Shown here piece by piece: positions 16,383 through 25,360 of a DNA stretch of 64,000 nt. Within the stretch, counting starts at the first letter, position 1, and every line of letters begins with the position of its first letter. The translations under genes and the position numbers were made by a program. The notes beneath the pieces are model-generated. The model did no database searches. It had not been told where the DNA came from and worked only from the letters and a program-made list of their open reading frames with translations. Source of the DNA: Streptomyces sp. TSRI0281 (GTDB lineage: Bacteria > Actinomycetota > Actinomycetes > Streptomycetales > Streptomycetaceae); assembly GCF_001905125.1 (NCBI RefSeq), contig NZ_LWLE01000020.1:1-64000 (forward strand), read 5' to 3'.

Positions 16383-17726
16383 TCAGGCGGTGCGCAGATA
16401 GTGGTCGAGGACACGGACGCCGAAGTGCAGGGCGTCGACGGGTACGCGCTCGTCGACGCCGTGGAAGAGCGCCTGGTAGTCGAAGCCGACGGGCAGCTTC
16501 AGCGGCGAGAAGCCGTATCCGGTGATGCCGAGGCGGGAGAACTGCTTGGCGTCCGTGCCGCCCGACATGCAGTAGGGGACGGCGTGCCCGTCCGGGGCGA
16601 AGTGTTCGACGGCGGCACGCAGTTTGGCGTACGTGGGTGAGTCGACGGGCGCCTGGAGGGCGACCTCACGATGGTGGAACTCCCACTGGACGGCGGGTCC
16701 GGTGAGCCGGTCCATCGTCTCGCGGAACTCGTCCTCGCCGCCCGGCAGCATACGGCCGTCGATGAAGGCGGTGGCACGGCCGGGGATCACGTTGACCTTG
16801 TATCCGGCGTCCAGCATCGTCGGGTTGCTGCTGTTGCGGACGACCGGTTCGAGGAGGGAGGCGACCGGGCCCAGCTTGCCCAGCAGCTCGTCCACGTCGA
16901 AGCCGGGGGCGTCGACATCGACGTCGATGCCGTGCAGTGCGGCGATCTCGGTGAGCGCGGCCCGTACCGTGGGGGTGATCCGCACCGGCCACTCGTGCTC
17001 CCCGATCCGGGCGACGGCGGCGGCGAGCGCGCTGACCGCGTTGGCCCGGTTGACCTTGGAGCCGTGGCCCGCGGTGCCCTCGGCGGTCAGCTTCAGCCAG
17101 CCGGTGCCGCGCTCGCCCGCGGCGATCGGGTACAGCGACAGCCCCTCCCCGGCGTGGAAGGTGAAGGCCCCGGATTCGCTGATGCCCTCCGTACAGCCCT
17201 CGAAGAGCCCGGGGTGGTGGTCGGCGAGGAAGCCGGAGCCGTCGTCGGCGCTGGCCTCCTCGTCCGCGGTGTACGCGATGACGATGTCGCGGCGGGGGCG
17301 CACACCGGCGCGCGCCCAGCCGCGGACAACGGCGAGCACCATCGCGTCCATGTTCTTCATGTCGACGGCGCCGCGCCCCCACACCACCCCGTCACGCACC
17401 TCGCCGGAGAAGGGGTGCACGGTCCAGTCGGCGGCTTCGGCGGGCACCACGTCGAGGTGCCCGTGCACGAGGAGCGCGTCGGCGGACGGGTCGGTGCCCT
17501 CGATCCGGGCGACCACGTTGGTGCGTCCCGCGGTGCGCTCCAGCAGGGTGGGTTCCAGGCCGGTCGCCGCCAGGCGCTCGGCGACGTACTCGGCCGCCGG
17601 CCTCTCCCGGCAGTCGCCGCCGCCGTGGTTGGTGGTGTCGATCCGGATGAGTTCGGAGGTGAACGTCACCACTTCGTCGAGTGCCTGCTCGTCCACCTGT
17701 CCGAGCGGGTCGGGCGCCTCAGCCAT
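16383..17726 (-). CDS. M20-family metallopeptidase
   Basis: The 447-residue protein matches di-zinc M20/M25/M40 peptidases: LLVHGHLDVV (His90, Asp92), GRGAVDMKNMDAMVL (bridging Asp122) and AYTADEEASADDGSG (catalytic Glu156 with Glu157), a lid domain after ERGTGWLKLTAEGTAGHGS, and MSGGTDAKQF with the last ligand region later. Relatives are cytoplasmic aminoacylases, dipeptidases or carboxypeptidases that release amino acids from short or N-acylated peptides. The start overlaps the stop of the M55 gene by eight bases, indicating coupled translation in one operon. Confidence 0.88.
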   Translation of the reverse strand: MAEAPDPLGQVDEQALDEVVTFTSELIRIDTTNHGGGDCRERPAAEYVAERLAATGLEPTLLERTAGRTNVVARIEGTDPSADALLVHGHLDVVPAEAADWTVHPFSGEVRDGVVWGRGAVDMKNMDAMVLAVVRGWARAGVRPRRDIVIAYTADEEASADDGSGFLADHHPGLFEGCTEGISESGAFTFHAGEGLSLYPIAAGERGTGWLKLTAEGTAGHGSKVNRANAVSALAAAVARIGEHEWPVRITPTVRAALTEIAALHGIDVDVDAPGFDVDELLGKLGPVASLLEPVVRNSSNPTMLDAGYKVNVIPGRATAFIDGRMLPGGEDEFRETMDRLTGPAVQWEFHHREVALQAPVDSPTYAKLRAAVEHFAPDGHAVPYCMSGGTDAKQFSRLGITGYGFSPLKLPVGFDYQALFHGVDERVPVDALHFGVRVLDHYLRTA

Positions 17727-18552
17727 ATTGTTCCTCCACGGCGGACGACACGATGGTGGTCACCGCCTTGAACGTGCGAATACCTTCGTACATCGTCGCG
17801 CTGGTGTACGCGACGCGCCTCTCGCCACTCGGCGCCACGCCGGGGACCACGGTCGCCGCGGCGGCCAGATGCTCGGCGTCGAACTCCAGCTCCACCGTGA
17901 AGGAGCCGTCCGTCACCGGGGTGTGCCGCACGGCGAGCGCCGCCGCGTCCCTGGCCGCGGCCCTGATGTCGGCGGCGGTACGGGCCGGGGTGCGGCACAC
18001 CGCCGCGTACCGCGAGACGTAGTCCTTGACGGCGACCTTGCGCGCCTCGGGGGCGTATCCCTCCGCGTCCACACAGGTGAGGTCGTCGCCGGTGACGAGC
18101 ACGACCGGGACGCCGTACTCGGCGGCGACATGCGCGTTGAGCAGGCCCTCACTGGCGCGGACACCGTTCAGCCAGACCCCGGTGATGGAGTTGGCCAGAT
18201 AGGTGTGGGCGAGAACGCCCTCCGCGCCCGCCCCCGTGTGATAGCCGACGAAGGCGATGGCATCGACATCGCCGTGCTGGATGCCCTCCACCATGGAGAG
18301 GGACTTGTGCCTGCCGGTGAGCATCTGGACCCGGTCGTCGAGGCGCTCCAGCAGGAGGTTGCGCATGGACCAGTGCGCCTCGTTGATCAGCACGTCGTCG
18401 GCGCCGCCGTCGTAGAACCCGAGGGCCGCGGCGTTCACGTCGGAGGTGAACATCGAGCGGCAGCGCTCCCACTGAGGAGTGCCGGGCAGCACATCGGCCG
18501 GCCAGGTCACTCCGGTGGCGCCCTCCATGTCGGCGCTGATGAGGATCTTCAC
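17719..18552 (-). CDS. M55 D-aminopeptidase (DppA-like)
   Basis: The 277-residue protein aligns with Bacillus DppA, the zinc D-aminopeptidase that releases D-Ala from D-Ala-D-Ala and D-Ala-Gly-Gly. The ligand positions correspond closely: Asp8 and Glu10 in ISADMEG, His60 in NEAHWSM, His105 in FVGYHTGAG and Glu135 in RASEGLLN (Bacillus D8, E10, H60, H104, E133). The start is GTG 18552 with only a weak ribosome site. It is the first gene of the peptidase operon, which points to use of D-amino-acid peptides such as cell-wall fragments. In Bacillus the enzyme forms a decamer; nothing here addresses that. Confidence 0.88.
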   Translation of the reverse strand: MKILISADMEGATGVTWPADVLPGTPQWERCRSMFTSDVNAAALGFYDGGADDVLINEAHWSMRNLLLERLDDRVQMLTGRHKSLSMVEGIQHGDVDAIAFVGYHTGAGAEGVLAHTYLANSITGVWLNGVRASEGLLNAHVAAEYGVPVVLVTGDDLTCVDAEGYAPEARKVAVKDYVSRYAAVCRTPARTAADIRAAARDAAALAVRHTPVTDGSFTVELEFDAEHLAAAATVVPGVAPSGERRVAYTSATMYEGIRTFKAVTTIVSSAVEEQYG

Positions 18553-18745
18553 GCCCCACCGTCCCGCGGTAGGTCATGGGCGGGCGATCCGGCCGTGACG
18601 GCGGTCGGTCGGCCATCACTCCGGCGAGCCGCGTCATCGGCCCGCGGCACAGCGCAACAGATCTTCACGCTGGCTCACGCTACGCGACGGCGATGGGTCG
18701 AGCCAGAGCCGGGCGAACGTTCGAGGGCCCGGAACGCTCTTCCCG

Positions 18746-18926
18746 TCAGGAGGGGAACCTGACGCGCAGAACGTACGCGTCCTCGCCGAGAGCGTCGAGG
18801 CAGGCGGTCGGTGGCGAGGCGACGGGGCGTCTCCAGGTCCAGGAGTCCGCGCGGGCCGCCGTCGCACCACTCGGGGTGCGACGGCGGCGGGCTGTCGTGG
18901 CCGGGCCCGCGGAAGAGGCGGGCCAT
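18746..18926 (-). pseudogene. Possible small gene broken by a frameshift
   Basis: In the 470 bases between the M55 and aldo/keto reductase genes, the leftward frame from ATG 18926 shows strong third-position GC up to about LDLETPRRLATDR. The bias then moves to the next frame, which reads CLDALGEDAYVLRVRFPS and stops at 18746. Joined, this would be a protein of about 60 residues with a HPEWCDGG motif, loosely like small actinomycete proteins with a CPSWC-type motif. GGAGAAA lies about 14 bases before the ATG. Either a recent frameshift or a sequencing error is possible. The remainder of the gap (18553-18745 and 18927-19022) shows nothing recognisable. Confidence 0.35.
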
Positions 18927-19022
18927 GTCGTGCTGTTTCTCCGGAGATCGTCGGGCGGGGGTGACGGCGAGTCTCCACCGCCCACGACACGCAGGCCGTC
19001 GTGGGATCCCCGCCCGATGCGC

Positions 19023-20030
<1,008 letters not shown>

Positions 20031-20142
20031 GTGTGCTCCGCGGGAGAGTTCCGAGGGAGCGCTCCGGGCTCGGTGCGCAGGGCCCAGGCTGACGGAGAAC
20101 GATCCAGCAGTCCAACCGGAGATTCCGCTGGGATTCATCGTC

Positions 20143-20148
20143 TACCTT
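20143..20148 (+). promoter_or_regulatory. Candidate -10 element for leaderless lysR transcript
   Basis: TACCTT (TANNNT) ends eight bases before the LysR start codon, and no Shine-Dalgarno sequence is present. This suggests transcription starting at or next to the ATG. No clear -35 element was found. Confidence 0.3.
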
Positions 20149-20156
20149 TCTCAATC

Positions 20157-21047
20157 ATGGAACTGCGTCAGCTGGAGCACTTCGTCGCCGTCGCCGAGGA
20201 ACAGCACTTCACCCGCGCCGCCGAGCGCCTCTCCGTCTCGCAGTCGGGTCTCTCGGCGTCCGTCCGGGCGCTGGAGCGGGAGCTGCGCACCCCGTTGTTC
20301 AGCCGGACCACGCGTTCGGTGCGCCTCACCGAGGCGGGGCGCGCCCTGCTGGTGGAGGCGGAGCGCACGCTGGCGGGGGCGCGGGCGGCACGGGACGCGG
20401 TCGACGCCGTACGGGGGCTGCTGCGCGGCACCCTGACGGTGGGGGTCGAACAGTGTGTGGCGGGGGTCAGTCCGGCGCGGCTGCTCGCCGCCTTCCACCG
20501 TGACCATCCGCACATGGAGCTACGGCTCCGGCAGGAGGGCACCACGAGCCTGCTGGACGGGGTGGCCGAGGGCCGGCTCGACATCGCGTTCGCCGCCACG
20601 GTCAGTCCGCTGGAGTGGCGCGGCGAGCTGATCCCGCTGGCCCGGGAGCCGATGGTCGTCCTGTGCGCTCCCGGTCACCGGTTCGCCGGGCGGCCCGTGG
20701 TGGCGTGGGACGAACTGCGCGGTGAGTCCTTCATCGACTTCCATCCGGACTGGGGGCCGCGGCGGGCGGCGGACGAGGCGTTCGCCTGCGCCCGGGTGCG
20801 CCGGAGCGTGGCCTTGGAGGTGAACGACGTGCACAGTCTGCTGGAGCTGGTGCACGAGGGGCTGGGCATCGCGGTGGTGCCGCACCACTTCACCCGCAAG
20901 CCCGAGGCCCGGGGCCTGGTCACGGGGGAGCTCGAAGGCCCGGACGCGCCGGTGTACGAGAGCGTGGTGGTGCTTCCGGCGGCGCGGGGCCTGAGCCCGG
21001 GCGCGCGGGCGCTGACGCATCTGGTGCGGGAGGACGCCCTGCGCTGA
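20157..21047 (+). CDS. LysR-family transcriptional regulator
   Basis: The 296-residue protein begins with the classic winged helix-turn-helix MELRQLEHFVAVAEEQHFTRAAERLSVSQSGLSASVRALERELRTPLFSRTTRSVRLTEAG, followed by a linker helix and a two-lobed periplasmic-binding-like effector domain (LTVGVEQCVAGV... VVLCAPGHRFAG... GLGIAVVPHHF). It probably controls the divergent aldo/keto reductase gene in response to an unknown small molecule. It has no ribosome site and may be leaderless. Its stop is only three bases from the stop of the convergent methyltransferase, so there is no room for a separate terminator. Confidence 0.88.
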   Translation: MELRQLEHFVAVAEEQHFTRAAERLSVSQSGLSASVRALERELRTPLFSRTTRSVRLTEAGRALLVEAERTLAGARAARDAVDAVRGLLRGTLTVGVEQCVAGVSPARLLAAFHRDHPHMELRLRQEGTTSLLDGVAEGRLDIAFAATVSPLEWRGELIPLAREPMVVLCAPGHRFAGRPVVAWDELRGESFIDFHPDWGPRRAADEAFACARVRRSVALEVNDVHSLLELVHEGLGIAVVPHHFTRKPEARGLVTGELEGPDAPVYESVVVLPAARGLSPGARALTHLVREDALR

Positions 21048-21050
21048 GCG

Positions 21051-21776
21051 TCACCCCGTCCGGCCCACCACCAGCCAGTTCGAGGGAAGGGCGATACGGA
21101 TGCCGTCTGCCACGTACTCCGTTGTCAGCAGCGGCAGTTCGCCCTGGGCGAGTACGGAGAGCCCGGCCGTGCGGATGAACTGGGGCAGTGCCGCGTCCCG
21201 GACCGTGCCGGTGGCGATGCCGTGGGTGAGGACCGGGCGGAGCTTCGGGGGCGGTCCGGCCGGTCGCTGTGCCAGCACCGAGAGTTCGGCGCCCGCCGCC
21301 TCGGCCGGTTCCACGACGAAGGCCCTGCCCCGCTCCCCCACCAGGGTCGCGATGGAGTCGATCAGCGGCTGCCGGTCGGCCGGATCGCACTGGTGGAGCA
21401 CGCCGCGCATATAGACATGGGTGTCGCCCAGTTCGCCGTGGAGGCGGCGCACGGCGTCCGGGTCCGCCGCGTCGATCTCGCGGAACGGCACCGCCCCGAG
21501 CGGGTCGCGGCGCCGGGCGTGGGCCAGCGCCGCCGCGGAGAGGTCGACGCCGGTGACCCGGGGCAGCCGTTCGGCGAGGAAGAACGTCTGTGTGCCGTTG
21601 CCGCAGCCGAGGTCGACCAGGGGAAGGTCCGCCGCCATCAGGTGCGGCTCGAAGCGGGCGAGGTGCAGCCCCGAGGTGAGGGCGGGTTCGGCGTCCCAGA
21701 AGACGGCGCCGGGGTCGTCGGGAGCCTCGCTCCAGAAGCTCTCCCAGGCACGCTTGTACTGACTCGTCACGCTCAT
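21051..21776 (-). CDS. SAM-dependent methyltransferase (class I)
   Basis: The 241-residue protein has the Rossmann-type methyltransferase motifs: LPLVDLGCGNGTQTFFLAERL (motif I), VTGVDLSAAALAHARRR (post-I), VPFREIDAADPDAVRRLHGELGDTHVYMRGVLHQ (motifs II-III) and GRAFVVEPAEAAGAE. It should methylate a small molecule using S-adenosylmethionine; the acceptor is unknown. The ATG at 21776 has GGGGAG about eight bases upstream, better than the upstream start at 21812. It converges on the LysR gene with almost no gap, so the two mRNAs may overlap at their 3' ends. Confidence 0.85.
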   Translation of the reverse strand: MSVTSQYKRAWESFWSEAPDDPGAVFWDAEPALTSGLHLARFEPHLMAADLPLVDLGCGNGTQTFFLAERLPRVTGVDLSAAALAHARRRDPLGAVPFREIDAADPDAVRRLHGELGDTHVYMRGVLHQCDPADRQPLIDSIATLVGERGRAFVVEPAEAAGAELSVLAQRPAGPPPKLRPVLTHGIATGTVRDAALPQFIRTAGLSVLAQGELPLLTTEYVADGIRIALPSNWLVVGRTG

Positions 21777-21965
21777 GACCCGCTCCCCAGGGCGATCCGC
21801 ACAACCTGTCATGACTTTTCGTCAGGGACGGTCTATCGCGCTCCGGTTGCAGCGACAAGCGACCGGCGCATTCTTTCACCGCGCGTTCGATCCGTAGGCG
21901 CCCCCCGTGCGCCGCGTACGCCCCCGCGCACGCCGTTATGACGGGCGCCGCGCACGGCATGACGA

Positions 21966-22002
21966 ACCCCGCGCACGGCGCCATGGCGACCGTGCGCGGG
22001 GT
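21966..22002. terminator. Perfect 13-base hairpin after the MFS-CnaB gene
   Basis: ACCCCGCGCACGG (21966-21978) pairs exactly with CCGTGCGCGGGGT (21990-22002) across an 11-base loop that itself contains CGCCATGGCG. It lies about 90 bases downstream of the leftward transporter gene and upstream of the methyltransferase, so it most likely ends the transporter mRNA. Confidence 0.65.
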
Positions 22003-22018
22003 GCCGGGACAGGTCCCG

Positions 22019-22115
22019 GAGGGTCAGTCCTTGCCCGGGCCGGAGGTCAGTCCTCGTATCCGGGCCGGAGGTCAGTCCTTGCCCGGGCCGGAGGTCAGTC
22101 CTCGTGTCCGAGCTG
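22019..22115. repeat. Imperfect 23-25 base tandem repeat spanning a gene's 3' end
   Basis: Units beginning GGAGGTCAGTCC and alternating between two tails (TTGCCCGGGCC and TCGTATCCGGGCC) occur three to four times, ending in the last codons and stop of the transporter gene (stop at 22095-22097). The repeated GGTCAGTCCTCG word contains the reverse complement of the gene's final Glu-Asp-stop. The array therefore looks like repeated duplication of the gene terminus. Confidence 0.7.
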
Positions 22116-24542
22116 GAGGTCGCGCTCGGTGCGCCCGCCGCCCGCGACCTGGAGCACGGTCGCGACCGGCGGATAGCCCGCGGCGATCACGGTGTACTCG
22201 CCGGACGACAGGTCGACGAACCGGAACGCTCCGTCCGGCCCGGTGGTGAGGGTGTCCACCACATTGCCCGCCGCGTCGAGCAGGGTGACCCGGGCGTCCT
22301 CGACGGGCCGCCCGCCGCTCGCCCGGACGACCCCGCGCAGGACGGCGCCGCCGGCCAGTTCGATGTCCTGGCGGGTCTCCCTGGCGGCCTGCACACTGAC
22401 CGGCAGCGCGGCGGGCCGGAAGGCCGGGGCGCTGGCGGCGAGGGTGTACTCACCGGCCACCAGCTCAGTGATCACATAGCCGCCCTCACGGCCGCTACGG
22501 GTGGTCGACACGACTTCGCCGCGCACATCGGTGAGGGTCACCGCGGCGTCCCGGACCGGGACCCCGTCGGCCGTGACGACCGTACCGGCGAGCCGTCCCG
22601 CGCCGCCGAGAACCACGTCGAGCTCGACGGGCCGCTCGCCCACCGTGACACTGACGGCCTGCGGCTGGTGCCCGCCCGCGGCGGCGATCAGCACATAGGA
22701 ACCGGCGCCGGGGACACTCAGCGCGTACCGCCCGTCGTCACCGCTCGCGCCGCGCCCGACCTGCTTCCCCTGGACGTCGATCAGGGTGAGGGCCGCCCGG
22801 GGGACCTTCGTACCGTCCGGGTGCTGGACGCTCCCGCAGACGGGGACACCGGACAGGTGACCGAAGGACGGGGAAGCGGAGTCGGTCCGCGCGGCGGGGA
22901 TCGGCGAGGGCTCGGTGGCCGTTTCGGGGCTGTGGTGGGACACCAGCGGTTTCTCCTTGAGGAAGAAGGCGAGGAACAGGCCGAGCACGAGCACCGGCAC
23001 CAGGTAGAGGAAGATGCGCGGCATCGCGTCGGCGTACGCCTGGACATAGGCGTCACGCAGTGCGGGCTCCATCGCGTGGACGAGCTGCGGGGTGATCGAC
23101 GCGGGATCGGGGAGGTCGGCGCCGGACGGAAGGTGTACGGCGAGGGCGTCGGCGAGCCGCCCCGCGAAGAGGGTGCCGAAGACGGCGGCGCCGACACTGC
23201 CGCCGATCTGCCGGAAGTAGTTGTTGGCACTGGTGGCGGTGCCGAGGTCGGCGGGCCGCACGGAGTTCTGCACGGCGAGCACGAGGACAGACATGACCAG
23301 GCCGATCCCGATGCCGAGCACGGCCTGCGCGAGGCTGTACTCCAGCCGGGAGGTGCCGGTCTCCAGCCGGGAGAGCAGCCACATGCCGACGGCGGACACG
23401 GCGCAGCCGACGAGCGGGTAAATCCGGTAGCGGCCGGTCCTGGAGATCAGCTGTCCGGAGACGACGGAGGCCACGACGATGCCGCCCATCATCGGCAGCA
23501 TCAGGAGCCCGGACCCGGTGGCGCTGGCCCCGTCGACCATCTGGAGATACGTCGGCAGATAGCTGGCGGCACCGAAGAGCGCGACACCGACGACGGCGCC
23601 CACGAGAGAGGTGACGTTGAAGATCGAGTCGCGGAACAGCCGCAGCGGGATGACGGGTTCGGCGGCGCGGTGCTCGACGGCGAGGAAGAGCAGGACCGTT
23701 CCGAGCGCACCCGCGGCGAGGCCCAGGATGGTGCGCGAGCCCCAGGCGTACTCGGTCCCGCCCCAGCTGGTGAGCAGCACCAGGAAGGTGGAGGCGGCGG
23801 CCAGGAGCAGCGCGCCGAGCACATCGAGCCGGGGGCGGACGGTGGGCTTGGGAAGCTTCAGCACGACGGCGATGACGGCGAGGGTGACCAGGCCGAAGGG
23901 CACGTTGATGTAGAAGCACCAGCGCCAGGAGGCGTGGTCGGTGAAGAAGCCGCCGAGCAGCGGGCCCGCGACGGACGCGAGGCCGAAGACGGCACCGATG
24001 AGGCCCATGTAGCGGCCTCGCTCGCGGGGCGGGACGATGTCCGCGATGATCGCCTGGACACCGATCATGAGCCCGCCGCCGCCGATGCCCTGGACGGCCC
24101 GGAAGGCGATCAGCTCGTCCATGGTGCGTGACCGGCCGGCGAGCGCGGAGCCGATGACGAAGACGACGATGGCGAACTGGAAGACGCCCTTGCGGCCGAA
24201 GAGATCGCCGAGCTTCCCATAGATCGGGAGGCCGATGGTGGAGGCGAGCAGATAGGCGGTGACCGCCCACGACATCTTCTCCAGGCCGTGCAGCTCACCG
24301 ACGATCTTCGGCAGGGCGGTGGCGACGATCATCTGGTCGAGCGCCGCGAGCAGCAGGGTGAGCATCAGCCCGAGGAAGACCATCCGGACCCGGCGCGGGC
24401 TGATCCCGTCGGGCAGGGCGACCGACGCGGTGCCGGGGCCGGGAGTCGTGGGTGGCGGCGGAGGCGGGAGCACGGTCCTGGTGTCGGCGCCCCCTGCCGA
24501 GTCGCCCTGCTCGTCCTTCACCAGCGTGATCCCACCCACCAC
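22095..24542 (-). CDS. EmrB/QacA-type MFS transporter fused to three CnaB-like domains
   Basis: The 815-residue protein has a 14-helix drug:H+ antiporter domain (to about residue 530). LAALDQMIVATALPKIVGEL is motif D1, GKLGDLFGRKGVFQ motif A, RAVQGIGGGGLMIGVQAIIADIVPPRERGRYMG motif B/C, then ANNYFRQIGGSVGAAVFGTLFAG. After the last helix a linker leads to three tandem carboxypeptidase-regulatory/CnaB-like beta-sandwich repeats, each with the pattern G-x-V-x-x-x-D-G-x-P-V-x-x-A-x-V-T-L-x-D-x-x-G, predicted here to face the cytoplasm. GTG 24542 is chosen because GGGGAG lies six bases before it. It exports an unknown compound. No TetR regulator is adjacent. Confidence 0.85.
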   Translation of the reverse strand: MVGGITLVKDEQGDSAGGADTRTVLPPPPPPTTPGPGTASVALPDGISPRRVRMVFLGLMLTLLLAALDQMIVATALPKIVGELHGLEKMSWAVTAYLLASTIGLPIYGKLGDLFGRKGVFQFAIVVFVIGSALAGRSRTMDELIAFRAVQGIGGGGLMIGVQAIIADIVPPRERGRYMGLIGAVFGLASVAGPLLGGFFTDHASWRWCFYINVPFGLVTLAVIAVVLKLPKPTVRPRLDVLGALLLAAASTFLVLLTSWGGTEYAWGSRTILGLAAGALGTVLLFLAVEHRAAEPVIPLRLFRDSIFNVTSLVGAVVGVALFGAASYLPTYLQMVDGASATGSGLLMLPMMGGIVVASVVSGQLISRTGRYRIYPLVGCAVSAVGMWLLSRLETGTSRLEYSLAQAVLGIGIGLVMSVLVLAVQNSVRPADLGTATSANNYFRQIGGSVGAAVFGTLFAGRLADALAVHLPSGADLPDPASITPQLVHAMEPALRDAYVQAYADAMPRIFLYLVPVLVLGLFLAFFLKEKPLVSHHSPETATEPSPIPAARTDSASPSFGHLSGVPVCGSVQHPDGTKVPRAALTLIDVQGKQVGRGASGDDGRYALSVPGAGSYVLIAAAGGHQPQAVSVTVGERPVELDVVLGGAGRLAGTVVTADGVPVRDAAVTLTDVRGEVVSTTRSGREGGYVITELVAGEYTLAASAPAFRPAALPVSVQAARETRQDIELAGGAVLRGVVRASGGRPVEDARVTLLDAAGNVVDTLTTGPDGAFRFVDLSSGEYTVIAAGYPPVATVLQVAGGGRTERDLQLGHED

Positions 24543-24674
24543 GTAACGCTCCCCTGGTCGCCTCTGCGCCGCCCATTTCTCGCATCGAGCAGCGAGGCAG
24601 GGCAAACGCGAAGCGGGGGGCGTACGGCGCGGGCAAAGGGCTTATGCGCCGGTCGGAGCCGCTACGGCGCACAA

Positions 24675-24714
24675 CCGGCCACCCCGGAAAAACCACCCGT
24701 TCCGGTGAGGCCGG
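24675..24714. terminator. Hairpin downstream of the SRPBCC gene
   Basis: CCGGCC...CCGGAA pairs with TTCCGG...GGCCGG around a 3-by-3 internal loop. It lies about 55 bases past the SRPBCC stop and before the transporter start, consistent with separating the two leftward transcripts. Confidence 0.45.
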
Positions 24715-24766
24715 TCGTCAAACGGGCGGCCGGGCCGAACGTGGTGTCGGCCGGGCCGCGTTCGGT

Positions 24767-25210
24767 CTACTTCTCGACCGCGGTGGCGAGGTTCTGGAGC
24801 AGTTCGTCGTAGATGCGTCCGAGGCCCTTGGGCGCGAAGGTCTTCTCGAAGAATCCGCCGATGCCGCCCGCGCCGTTCCAGACGGTCGAGACGACGGCCT
24901 TGGACTTGCCCTCACCGGCCGGGGTCACGGTCCAGGTGGTGACCATGGAGGAGTTGCGGTCCTTCTCGACGAGCTGTCCGTCGGTCGGCTCGGAGACCTC
25001 CAGCAGGCAGTCGCGGACCCGCTTGCTGGTGGCCTGGAGCTTCCAGTGGACGAGGGTGCCCTCGCCGTCACCGCCCTCGCGCACCTCGTACTCGCTGAAG
25101 TGTCCGGTCAGCACCTTGCCCCGGACCTCCTGGTAGTCGGCCAGCGCGTCGAACACCGTCTCCGCGTCCGCCGCGATGATCCGCTCTGTCGTGGCCTCGA
25201 CCTGCGCCAT
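24767..25210 (-). CDS. SRPBCC-family protein (polyketide cyclase/dehydrase-like)
   Basis: The 147-residue protein has the START-like fold signature: TTERIIAADAETVFDALADYQEVRGKVL at the start, LVHWKLQATSKRVRDCLLEVSEPTDGQLVEKDRNSSMVTTWTVTP for the curved sheet, and a long C-terminal helix IYDELLQNLATAVEK. Such proteins bind hydrophobic ligands or act as ring-forming enzymes; standalone members like this usually have no known ligand. GGAGGAA six bases upstream fixes the ATG at 25210. It is divergent from the radical SAM gene across 150 bases that hold the LexA-type box, so it could share that control. Confidence 0.82.
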   Translation of the reverse strand: MAQVEATTERIIAADAETVFDALADYQEVRGKVLTGHFSEYEVREGGDGEGTLVHWKLQATSKRVRDCLLEVSEPTDGQLVEKDRNSSMVTTWTVTPAGEGKSKAVVSTVWNGAGGIGGFFEKTFAPKGLGRIYDELLQNLATAVEK

Positions 25211-25315
25211 GGCTGTTCCTCCAGCACTCGGTTGTTCGGGGGGGTGAGCTGAGCCAACCACCTCGGGTACGGCCCCTCAAAATCGGGGTCCGCGAGCCGC
25301 CCCGCACGATCAAGG

Positions 25316-25327
25316 GAACAAGTGTTC
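25316..25327. promoter_or_regulatory. LexA-type SOS box
   Basis: GAACAAGTGTTC matches the actinobacterial SOS box core GAAC-N4-GTTC exactly. It overlaps a -10-like TATTCT (25327-25332) and lies 34 bases before the radical SAM start, where bound LexA would block RNA polymerase. Confidence 0.65.
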
Positions 25328-25360
25328 TATTCTGTGCCCAGTTCTACCGAGGAGGCGTCC

